Positions 5,134-10,939 of a stretch of 10,939 nucleotides of DNA are shown piece after piece (positions within the stretch are counted from its first letter, which is position 1; each line of letters starts with the position of its first letter). The stretch comes from Treponema sp. (GTDB taxonomy: Bacteria; Spirochaetota; Spirochaetia; Treponematales; Breznakiellaceae), in assembly GCA_031264475.1 (NCBI GenBank), contig JAISEA010000056.1, positions 1 to 10,939 of the forward strand. Direction: 5' to 3'. Under the pieces are notes generated by a model, which was not told where the DNA came from, did no database searches, and was given only the letters and a program-made list of their open reading frames with translations. A program made the position numbers and the translations under genes.

Positions 5134-6726
5134 CTAAAAGTCTAAGTCGCCTTTCACGGCAATATCAAACTCTTTTTCTATTGTCTGGTCAGGCGCTTTC
5201 GTGCAGAGACTCACGACGAATATGACGAGAGCGGAGATGAGAAACGCAGGAAGAAGTTCATAGACCGCAAGCACATCGCTGAACACGAAAACTTCAGATC
5301 CGCTGAGTTTACTGATAAAGTTCTTCCATACGACAACGACAACACCGCCAGATAACATTCCAGCAACCGCCGCAGGTAGAGTCGTGCGCTTCCAGAATAA
5401 CGCAAACAGCACAAGCGGACCAAAAGCCGCTCCTAATCCAGCCCACGCATACGAGACAATACGGAATATGGAATTGTCGCCTGAAAGCGCCACCATAACC
5501 CCAAATATAGTAACCATAATGATGGCGATACGCGCGACCCACATCACCGCGCCTTCACTCGCCTTCTTGAAGAAAGGCTTGAAAAGATCGTTAGCCAAAG
5601 ACGAAGAAACCGTTATCATGTAAGAGTCCGATGAACTCATAGACGCGGCAAGCACACCCGAAAGAACAACGCCCGCAAGCAGAGGCGGGAAGAAGTCAAG
5701 CGTCATACTGATGAAGATGTTCTCAGCCGCACTCGCGTCAGTAAACATACTAGGCATATACGCGCGCCCTACTAGACCAATGGCTACCGCCGCAAACAGA
5801 GAAATAAGACACCATATAACCGCAATGTACTTGGACTGTCTAATCTTCGACGCCTTGGTGATCGCCATAAACCGAATCAACACCTGCGGCATCCCGAAGT
5901 AGCCCAATCCCCACGCCATACAGGACACAATGTTAAGAAGTGAGTAGTTAGCGCCTGCCCCAAATTGAGGAACACCATCTATAAGAACCTGCTTCTTGTC
6001 CTGTAACTCCGGGGTCGCTATGCCAAGAATGTCGAGGAAGCGCGGGAAGTCAGTCAACCGCTCGCTCACCCCACTGAAACCGCCTGAAAAGATAAAGCCG
6101 CACACCAACACGACGACTAGTGCGCAGAACATCAAGATGCCTTGAATCAAGTCCGTCATACATACAGCCATGAACCCGCCCACCAACGTATAAATCAGAA
6201 CCACAACAGCCCCAAATATAACCATAGCCGTGTAGTAATTCTCAGCGTTAAACACAAAGGCAAAGAACTTCCCAAACGTAACAAACTGAGAGCCAACATA
6301 GATTGAAAAGAACACGAGGATCGTTATAGCCGCAATGGTCATAAGGATATGTTTCTTGTCATGGAAACGTTTACTAAAGAACTCAGGCAGTGTAATAGAA
6401 TTGTCAGCCACTTGAGAATAAACGCGAAGCCGTTTAGCGACAATGTGCCAATTCAACCACGTACCAATGGCGAGTCCAAGCGCCGTCCAAAACGCCTCGC
6501 CGCTTCCTGTAAAGTAGGCGACACCAGGTAAGCCCATGAGCAACCATCCCGACATATCAGAAGCCTCGGTACTCATTGCCGCGACCCACGGTCCTAGCCC
6601 TCGATTGCCCAAGAAATACTCGTCCATGTTACTGTTGCTTCTACGCGCATACCACAGCCCAATGGCAATCATAATCAGAAGATAGGCAACTATGCCTATC
6701 AACGTCTGGAAAATTGTAGCAGTCAT
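5134..6726 (-). CDS. putP: Sodium/proline symporter PutP
   Basis: 530 aa, slightly longer than E. coli PutP (502). A member of the sodium:solute symporter family that imports L-proline with Na+ across the cytoplasmic membrane. Many hydrophobic segments are visible, as expected for a 13-helix carrier. The signature A-S-D-M-S-G-W-L-L-M-G-L-P-G (residues 55-68) contains Asp57 and Ser59, matching Asp55 and Ser57 of E. coli, which are needed for Na+ and proline binding. W-G-L-G-Y-F-G-M-P and S-Y-A-W-A-G-L-G-A-A-F-G-P are also highly conserved. A-A-S-M-S-S-S-D-S replaces the E. coli A-A-V-M-S-T-L-S region, keeping hydroxyl residues at the Na+ site. The ATG is supported by TAGGAG at 6733-6738. It is transcribed alone from its own promoter, divergently from the YmdB-like gene. 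Confidence 0.95.
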   Translation of the reverse strand: MTATIFQTLIGIVAYLLIMIAIGLWYARRSNSNMDEYFLGNRGLGPWVAAMSTEASDMSGWLLMGLPGVAYFTGSGEAFWTALGLAIGTWLNWHIVAKRLRVYSQVADNSITLPEFFSKRFHDKKHILMTIAAITILVFFSIYVGSQFVTFGKFFAFVFNAENYYTAMVIFGAVVVLIYTLVGGFMAVCMTDLIQGILMFCALVVVLVCGFIFSGGFSGVSERLTDFPRFLDILGIATPELQDKKQVLIDGVPQFGAGANYSLLNIVSCMAWGLGYFGMPQVLIRFMAITKASKIRQSKYIAVIWCLISLFAAVAIGLVGRAYMPSMFTDASAAENIFISMTLDFFPPLLAGVVLSGVLAASMSSSDSYMITVSSSLANDLFKPFFKKASEGAVMWVARIAIIMVTIFGVMVALSGDNSIFRIVSYAWAGLGAAFGPLVLFALFWKRTTLPAAVAGMLSGGVVVVVWKNFISKLSGSEVFVFSDVLAVYELLPAFLISALVIFVVSLCTKAPDQTIEKEFDIAVKGDLDF

Positions 6727-6753
6727 AAGATACTCCTAAAGAAAATATCATCT

Positions 6754-6782
6754 ATCATAAAGGAAACCACCCTATTAGTCAA
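6754..6782 (-). promoter_or_regulatory. Sigma-70-type promoter for putP
   Basis: On the minus strand, TTGACT (6777-6782) and TATGAT (6754-6759) are separated by exactly 17 bp. Each is one base from the TTGACA/TATAAT consensus. Transcription would start near 6747, giving a leader of about 20 bases that contains the TAGGAG ribosome site. Confidence 0.75.
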
Positions 6783-6824
6783 GTAAAGGGTAGACGAAGC
6801 TCTGCCTTCATGGTAATCTATGGA

Positions 6825-7622
6825 ATGCGTATCTTATATATTGCGGAACTAGTAGGAAAGGCTGGCGTCTTCGCGCTGAAACAGGGACTGCCTGAATTGC
6901 GAAAGCGCTATGTGCCTGACTTTATCATCGCCAACGCAAACGGCGCGACAAGTGGGACTGGACTAGGACGTAGCCATGCGATCTATCTACGGAAGCTCGG
7001 CGTTCATACACTAACGTTGGGAACGTATGCCTTCTACAAGAAAGACCTCGTTGAGAATATCGAAAAGATGCCTTATGTTCTACGTCCTGACAACCTATCC
7101 CCCTACGCCCCCGGACGCGGTTCTTACATCTATCGGATAGGCGATAAGAGAATAGCGGTCGCTGTTTTACTTGGTCAAAGCGGCTTCCTGCGAACCCACG
7201 GGGACAACCCCGTAATACTCCTGCCTGCGCTCGCAAAACGTTTAAGACAAGAGACTCCTTTCGTTGTTGTTGATTTCCACGCGCAAACCAGCGCGGACAA
7301 GAAGACGCTTTTTGCAGTCGCAGACGGCTCATGTTCCGCAATCATCGGCTCTTTCTCCAGAGTGCAAACGGCTGACGAAACCGTTATGCCCCGCGGTACA
7401 GCCGTGATTACAGACGCGGGAAGAACAGGAAGCATCGATTCAGTAGGCGGCAACGACGCGCAAACTTGCATTAACGAATACCTCACAGGTATACCAGAGT
7501 GGTCTCATGCGGCTTGGGATAGACTAGAAGTGCAGGGTGTAATGGTAGAAGTGGACGAGAACGGTAAAGCCGTCGGTATCACACGGGTACGGCTTCCTGT
7601 CAGTCAGGAGAAAGAAAAGTGA
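6825..7622 (+). CDS. YmdB-family metallophosphoesterase homologue, probably catalytically inactive
   Basis: 265 aa, the usual length for the YmdB/TIGR00282 family (2',3'-cyclic-nucleotide phosphodiesterases). The fold is recognisable throughout: M-R-I-L-Y-I-A-E-L-V-G-K-A-G, V-V-D-F-H-A, V-Q-T-A-D-E, R-G-T-A-V-I-T-D-A-G-R-T-G. However, residues that bind the two metals or act in catalysis in this family are mostly changed: Asp8 to Glu, Glu39 to Asn, Asn40 to Gly, Asn67 to Thr, His68 to Tyr, and the two histidines of the T-H-T-H motif to Phe177 and Arg179. Only His152 (D-F-H) remains. A binding or regulatory role is more likely than hydrolysis. The ATG at 6825 matches the family start; an ATG at 6810 would add five residues. 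Neither has a strong ribosome site, and I see no promoter upstream. Confidence 0.85.
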   Translation: MRILYIAELVGKAGVFALKQGLPELRKRYVPDFIIANANGATSGTGLGRSHAIYLRKLGVHTLTLGTYAFYKKDLVENIEKMPYVLRPDNLSPYAPGRGSYIYRIGDKRIAVAVLLGQSGFLRTHGDNPVILLPALAKRLRQETPFVVVDFHAQTSADKKTLFAVADGSCSAIIGSFSRVQTADETVMPRGTAVITDAGRTGSIDSVGGNDAQTCINEYLTGIPEWSHAAWDRLEVQGVMVEVDENGKAVGITRVRLPVSQEKEK

Positions 7623-7885
7623 AAACAGAAGACGACTTTTGTTTTGGTTGTATGAAGAACTGCCCCAAGCGGTTTAGCACGGACAAGGCGCCTGTAAAGA
7701 CTTTACTCAAACAAGCCTTTGACGCCTTGATAATGCCGATTTTAGGTTTTTGTATCGGACTCCTCGTGTGTCGACTGTTATTCCCAGACGCATCCAGCGA
7801 CGTAAGCCTCACATTCGCGGTCGTTTGTTTCTTTATCAGCGCAACGATACGATTTCTTATCACGCAAATCCCACGAAGACTATAA
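7619..7885 (+). CDS. Small membrane protein with N-terminal cysteine cluster
   Basis: 88 aa. It starts at GTG 7619, overlapping the stop of the YmdB-like gene in GTGA, so the two are probably translationally coupled and act together. Residues about 8-15 (C-F-G-C-M-K-N-C) hold three cysteines in a C-x2-C-x3-C pattern that could bind a metal or an Fe-S cluster. Two hydrophobic segments follow: about 34-53 (A-L-I-M-P-I-L-G-F-C-I-G-L-L-V-C) and about 62-83 (V-S-L-T-F-A-V-V-C-F-F-I-S-A). The protein ends in basic residues. The second half faintly recalls the two membrane helices of RseC/MucC-type proteins, but not enough to name it. Its stop lies four bases from the stop of the gene on the other strand. 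Confidence 0.65.
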   Translation: MKTEDDFCFGCMKNCPKRFSTDKAPVKTLLKQAFDALIMPILGFCIGLLVCRLLFPDASSDVSLTFAVVCFFISATIRFLITQIPRRL

Positions 7886-7889
7886 TGAG

Positions 7890-8351
7890 TCATCGTTGCA
7901 TCTTCGCCTTGAGTTGGGCAAGCGCCTCAGACGCAGACGCCTTGCTCGCTAGGTCGCTCAAGTCCTGCTCTATAACAACTTGGTCTTCATCGCCGGGTAA
8001 ACGCCCCGCGGCGATCAACAGTTCTTGTTGGAGAATGTCCATGTCAATGGAACGCTTCTGACTTGCAACGGTGAGCAAACCCCGCTTGGCTTCGTCAACT
8101 TCGGCTTTCAAACTGGCTATTTCCGCATCGAGTCCAGCGATCTTCGCTCTGAGCGTATCCGCTTCCTGTTGCGCCGCCAACGCAAGCGCCTCCTTGTTGC
8201 TTGCTCGCGCTAACCCAATGCGGCTTTCCCACATCGCCAGCGCAGACGCCAATTCTTCACGCTGTTTTTCCGTGAGTTTCAATGTCGTCAAAACACCGGC
8301 GATATACGCTTTAGTGTCTGATGTATTGATTTCGCTATTCTCAAGATTCAT
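7890..8351 (-). CDS. Conserved coiled-coil protein, possibly spirochaete-specific
   Basis: 153 aa, rich in Ala, Leu, Glu and Lys. The N-terminal part (D-T-K-A-Y-I-A-G-V-L-T-T-L-K-L-T-E-K-Q) is followed by a long helix with heptad-like spacing, about residues 35-105 (A-D-T-L-R-A-K-I-A-G-L-D-A-E-I-A-S-L-K-A-E-V). The C-terminal part has I-D-M-D-I-L-Q-Q-E-L-L-I-A-A-G-R-L-P-G-D-E. I recall similar proteins in Treponema genomes, sometimes labelled as chromosome-partitioning proteins. I see no ParB-type DNA-binding domain, so no function is claimed. The ATG is supported by AAGGAT at 8356-8361. There is no signal peptide or membrane segment. It is the last gene of the minus-strand group and may be transcribed separately. 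Confidence 0.8.
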   Translation of the reverse strand: MNLENSEINTSDTKAYIAGVLTTLKLTEKQREELASALAMWESRIGLARASNKEALALAAQQEADTLRAKIAGLDAEIASLKAEVDEAKRGLLTVASQKRSIDMDILQQELLIAAGRLPGDEDQVVIEQDLSDLASKASASEALAQLKAKMQR

Positions 8352-8370
8352 ATTTATCCTTTATTTATAG

Positions 8371-8376
8371 ATTATA
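8371..8376 (-). promoter_or_regulatory. Possible -10 box for the coiled-coil gene
   Basis: TATAAT on the minus strand, 19 bases before the start codon and within the 48-bp gap after the MATE gene. No convincing -35 box lies at the right distance, so this is only a candidate. Confidence 0.3.
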
Positions 8377-8399
8377 GTCGTTCACAAAACGCCCCTTAT

Positions 8400-9755
8400 T
8401 CAGACTGAATAGTTACGTTCCATTTTCCTTGATAACTTTTTAAGCGTCAAAATGACGGCGATAGTGAGGGGAATACACGCCCCAAGCCACGCCAGTGGAC
8501 TTGCAAAACAGATACCGGTAAAACCAAATATCTCTGATAGAAAAATCGCGGCAAATGTCCGCATAAAAAGCTCCATGATGCCCGCTATGGTAGGCACGAT
8601 GCTATTACCGAGTCCCTGTAACGACTGCCGCGCTATGAAAAGCCACGAAAGCATAAGATAAAGACTGCCGTTTATTTTAAGGTAAAGATGGGAGAGTTCC
8701 ACAGCTTCGGTCTGTCCCGCGCCCAGAAACAGAGCGGAGAGATGGTTCCCCGCGAAGAAGTACAGCACTCCCATAAGCAGACTGAAAGAGCCAGATATGG
8801 CGAAGCATTGAACAACGCCTTTCTTGATACGGTCGATACGTCTTGCGCCGAAATTCTGCGCCGAATAGGTAGTCATTGCCGAACCGAACGACGCTAAAGG
8901 CATTGACGCTAACATATCGATCTTTTGAGATGCAGCGAATGCGGCAACGGCGATAGTACTTTGCAGATTATTCAGAGCGAAAGTAACCGCAACCGCTCCA
9001 ATGGCGATGATGCTCATCTGAAAACCCATAGGAAGCGCAACCTTGATATGTCCCCATATTTCCTGCCCCGAGAGCTTCCAATCTTCTTTTGAGATACGCA
9101 AGGACGGGAATTTCTTGACGATATAAAGCATACAGAGAAGCCCTGCGATGACTTGCGCTATAACCGTAGCATAAGCCGCTCCTTCAACGCCTGTTTTGAA
9201 TATCAAGATAAAGGTATAGTCAAGTATAATATTGATAATACAAGCTACGATAAGGGCTATGAGAGGTGTTATGCTGTCGCCTACAGCCCTCATCATGCTG
9301 GAACAAATATTGAAAAGCAGAGCCGCGGGAAATCCCCAATAGATAACGATAATATAGGCGTACGCATCAGAGAGTATTTCCTCAGGCGTATTGAGCAGGA
9401 TCAAAAGGGAACGCGCCGATAGAATACTTACGAGCATAAGAATACCGGTCATACAAAGCCCAAGAACGATGCTAATAGCAAAGCTTCTCTTAACGCCCTG
9501 ACCGTCGCCCGCGCCGAACCGCTGGGATGTTATGATGGAAAGCCCTTGAGTAAACCCCATCATAAAACCCATGATAAGAAAATTGATACTACCTGTACAA
9601 CCAACAGCCGCAAGCGCTTCAATACCAATCGTGCGTCCTACAATGAACGCGTCAGCCATATTATAAAACTGTTGGAATAGATTCCCTATCAAAAGCGGAA
9701 CGGTAAAGCCTACTATTAAAAGCGCGGGACTCCCCACGGTTAGATTCTTTGTCAT
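8400..9755 (-). CDS. MATE-family multidrug/sodium antiporter
   Basis: About 451 aa, the usual size for a MATE exporter, which moves organic cations or drugs out of the cell in exchange for Na+ or H+. The start is typical: T-V-G-S-P-A-L-L-I-V-G-F-T-V-P-L-L-I-G-N-L-F-Q-Q-F-Y-N-M-A-D-A-F-I-V-G. About twelve hydrophobic segments form two halves, with the second repeat beginning near P-M-G-F-Q-M-S-I-I-A-I-G and S-A-M-T-T-Y-S-A-Q-N-F-G-A-R. The ATG at 9755 fits the family; a TTG at 9791 would add twelve polar residues and has no better ribosome site. Substrate and ion cannot be read from the sequence. The gene follows mscS after a hairpin, so it may depend on read-through or on a weak promoter of its own. 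Confidence 0.93.
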   Translation of the reverse strand: MTKNLTVGSPALLIVGFTVPLLIGNLFQQFYNMADAFIVGRTIGIEALAAVGCTGSINFLIMGFMMGFTQGLSIITSQRFGAGDGQGVKRSFAISIVLGLCMTGILMLVSILSARSLLILLNTPEEILSDAYAYIIVIYWGFPAALLFNICSSMMRAVGDSITPLIALIVACIINIILDYTFILIFKTGVEGAAYATVIAQVIAGLLCMLYIVKKFPSLRISKEDWKLSGQEIWGHIKVALPMGFQMSIIAIGAVAVTFALNNLQSTIAVAAFAASQKIDMLASMPLASFGSAMTTYSAQNFGARRIDRIKKGVVQCFAISGSFSLLMGVLYFFAGNHLSALFLGAGQTEAVELSHLYLKINGSLYLMLSWLFIARQSLQGLGNSIVPTIAGIMELFMRTFAAIFLSEIFGFTGICFASPLAWLGACIPLTIAVILTLKKLSRKMERNYSV

Positions 9756-9797
9756 TATGCAGAGCTTGGACTTTTTCGTGGAAAATTTCAACCCCTA

Positions 9798-9819
9798 CCG
9801 TTTAGACCTTTCTAAACGG
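9798..9819 (-). terminator. Perfect hairpin after mscS, possible terminator
   Basis: ccgtttaga (9798-9806) and tctaaacgg (9811-9819) form a perfect 9-bp stem with a 4-base loop, eight bases after the mscS stop. On the minus strand it is followed by taggggttgaaatttt, with no clean run of T, so termination may be partial and could lower MATE expression relative to murB and mscS. Confidence 0.55.
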
Positions 9820-9827
9820 CTCTACAC

Positions 9828-10664
9828 TCATTTCCGCGAACTTTCGTCTTTAATATGAACGTCCATAAGAGGCAGGGGAATAGAAAGCCCTGCCGCGACT
9901 ATTTTTTCCTTGATATTTTTCATCTGGAACCAATAAGCATCCCAATACACGCCGCTTTCAGCCCATGCGCGAAGAGTAATATTTACCGACCTATCGCCCA
10001 AAGACTGTACCACGATTTGAGGAGCTGGGTCTTTAAGAAAGCGTTCTTCCGCGTTTACGATAGCCTGTAAAGTCTGGAACGCGACTTCTATCGAGTCGTT
10101 ATAAGAAATACCGATGGTGAAATCCATACGACGCTTAGTATTTTTGCTATAGTTTTTAAGCGGCGCCGCCCAAATTGAAGAGTTAGGCGCGGAGATGAAC
10201 ACACCGTCCGGGGTTTCAAGGGATGTGGTGAAGAAGTCAAAGTCTTTTACAGTTCCCATGAAGGAACCGAATTCGATAAAGTCGCCCTTACGATAGGAGC
10301 GCAATAGCACCAGCATAACGCCGGCTGCTATGTTACCAAGCGTATCTTTGAGAGCGAGACCTATGGCGACTCCAGCCGCGCCCAAGACGGCTACCAGCCC
10401 AGTCGTGTTGACCCCGAATACGCCGAGTATCATAATTATTGCAACAATGATGAGCGCGTACTTGGAAACGACTTTTAGCAACGACAAAATAGTTTTATCG
10501 ACTCCGATCTTGGAATCGTCTATTTTAGCCGTGATTTTTTTTATGATAGACAGTAGGAGACCGCATATCAACGCGATCACGCCGGCTGTGATGATTTTCC
10601 CACTCAGGGAAATCAGTTCCACCTCATGTGTGGTTAGAAGATTGGTAATAAACTCTGTCGACAA
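9828..10664 (-). CDS. mscS: Small-conductance mechanosensitive channel MscS
   Basis: 278 aa, close to E. coli MscS (286). It forms a heptameric inner-membrane channel that opens on hypo-osmotic shock to release solutes. Three membrane helices are visible: about 22-41, 66-84 and the pore helix 91-123. The pore helix carries the Gly/Ala-rich pattern A-V-L-G-A-A-G-V-A-I-G-L-A-L-K-D-T-L-G-N, close to the E. coli sequence. The beta domain follows (R-K-G-D-F-I-E-F-G-S-F-M-G-T-V, then N-S-S-I-W-A-A-P-L-K-N-Y-S) and then the alpha/beta cytoplasmic domain. The start is TTG, chosen because AAGGAG lies seven bases upstream. The gene begins four bases after the murB stop, so the two are almost certainly cotranscribed. 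Confidence 0.95.
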   Translation of the reverse strand: MSTEFITNLLTTHEVELISLSGKIITAGVIALICGLLLSIIKKITAKIDDSKIGVDKTILSLLKVVSKYALIIVAIIMILGVFGVNTTGLVAVLGAAGVAIGLALKDTLGNIAAGVMLVLLRSYRKGDFIEFGSFMGTVKDFDFFTTSLETPDGVFISAPNSSIWAAPLKNYSKNTKRRMDFTIGISYNDSIEVAFQTLQAIVNAEERFLKDPAPQIVVQSLGDRSVNITLRAWAESGVYWDAYWFQMKNIKEKIVAAGLSIPLPLMDVHIKDESSRK

Positions 10665-10668
10665 AATT

Positions 10669-10939
10669 TTACTCCTTACAAAAAATGATTTCTGGTTCGA
10701 GAACGAAGCCCGTATGCTTGAAGACCGCCTCTTTTACCTCGTCCATCAGGAGATGGATGTCGGATGCGGTCGCATCGCCTGTATTGATGATGATATTTCC
10801 ATGAAAAGGCGCGACCATTGCCCCGCCGCGAGAGAGACCCCTCAAACCCAGCTCGTCTATGATCTTACCCACAGGCTTACCAAAAGCGCGGTTATTCTTA
10901 AACGCCGAACCGGCTGATGGAAAGCGGTAATGCCCCTTA
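10669..10939 (-). CDS. murB: UDP-N-acetylmuramate dehydrogenase MurB, C-terminal part
   Basis: The last 89 residues of MurB; the start lies beyond the right edge. MurB reduces UDP-N-acetylglucosamine enolpyruvate to UDP-N-acetylmuramate with NADPH and FAD, in the cytoplasmic stage of peptidoglycan synthesis. F-P-S-A-G-S-A-F-K-N holds the serine that acts as general acid in this family. G-K-I-I-D-E-L-G-L-R-G-L-S-R-G-G-A, A-P-F-H-G-N-I-I-I-N-T-G and T-G-F-V-L-E-P-E-I are characteristic of the C-terminal domain, including the glutamate near the end. The stop overlaps the mscS ribosome-site region, so murB is the upstream gene of that operon within this window. Confidence 0.93.
   Translation of the reverse strand, partial: KGHYRFPSAGSAFKNNRAFGKPVGKIIDELGLRGLSRGGAMVAPFHGNIIINTGDATASDIHLLMDEVKEAVFKHTGFVLEPEIIFCKE
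10672..10677 (-). promoter_or_regulatory. AAGGAG ribosome binding site that fixes the mscS TTG start
   Basis: AAGGAG sits within the last codons of murB and seven bases before the TTG at 10664. No other start codon lies at a suitable distance. The overlap suggests coupled translation of murB and mscS. Confidence 0.8.

Noticed and set aside
6925..7486. Open frames on the minus strand under the YmdB-like gene (138 and 103 codons)
   Set aside because: They have no family resemblance and no plausible start context, and they lie opposite a clearly coding gene; they are antisense shadows.
10330..10917. 195-codon plus-strand frame across mscS and murB
   Set aside because: It is antisense to two well-identified genes and its translation resembles no protein family.

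Overview
This window looks like a piece of a bacterial chromosome with an accessory island on its left half (about 1-5130) and ordinary housekeeping genes on its right half (about 5134-10939). Several protein families point to a Treponema-like spirochaete: a conserved coiled-coil protein, an HU-like/DUF4469 protein, a YmdB-family protein and FliM-type peptide motifs. That is inference from family resemblance; there is no rRNA or other marker here to settle it.

Left end (1-2264): the tail of a type I restriction-modification methylase (HsdM) runs into a specificity gene (hsdS) that carries not two but three target-recognition domains. Domains 2 and 3 sit in two tandem [linker A - TRD - linker B] units of the same size. 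A run of 12 G at 1572-1583 separates them and currently puts domain 3 out of frame. A run of 13 G would restore a linker of exactly the same length as the first one. A second homopolymer (8 T, 55-62) lies at the HsdM/HsdS junction, where the S frame has no normal start. The locus reads as a phase-variable, multi-specificity type I system.

Middle (2265-5133): three plus-strand genes of a cassette-like array. The first encodes an HU-like protein with a C-terminal DUF4469 domain. The other two (107 and 255 codons) share an N-terminal peptide like the CheY-binding motif of flagellar FliM, followed by D-L-P-D-F. The 255-aa protein also has a four-cysteine zinc-ribbon pattern. Each of these two genes is preceded by a long, nearly identical non-coding leader: an array of palindromic units with CTAG every 21-24 bp, then a G/C-rich block of nested hairpins. 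A third, shortened copy of the leader lies at about 5004-5106 without an array or a gene. One hairpin differs between copies but remains paired, which suggests that the structure itself is conserved. I do not recognise this leader, and it is the best candidate for something undescribed.

Right half (5134-10939): a minus-strand Na+/proline symporter gene (putP) has its own good sigma-70-type promoter. On the plus strand, a YmdB-family phosphoesterase homologue that has lost nearly all its metal ligands is coupled by a GTGA overlap to a small two-helix membrane protein with a cysteine cluster. These two converge on a minus-strand group read in the order murB (partial), mscS, a MATE exporter and the conserved coiled-coil protein. 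murB and mscS are tightly linked. A perfect hairpin follows mscS, and the coiled-coil gene may have its own promoter.
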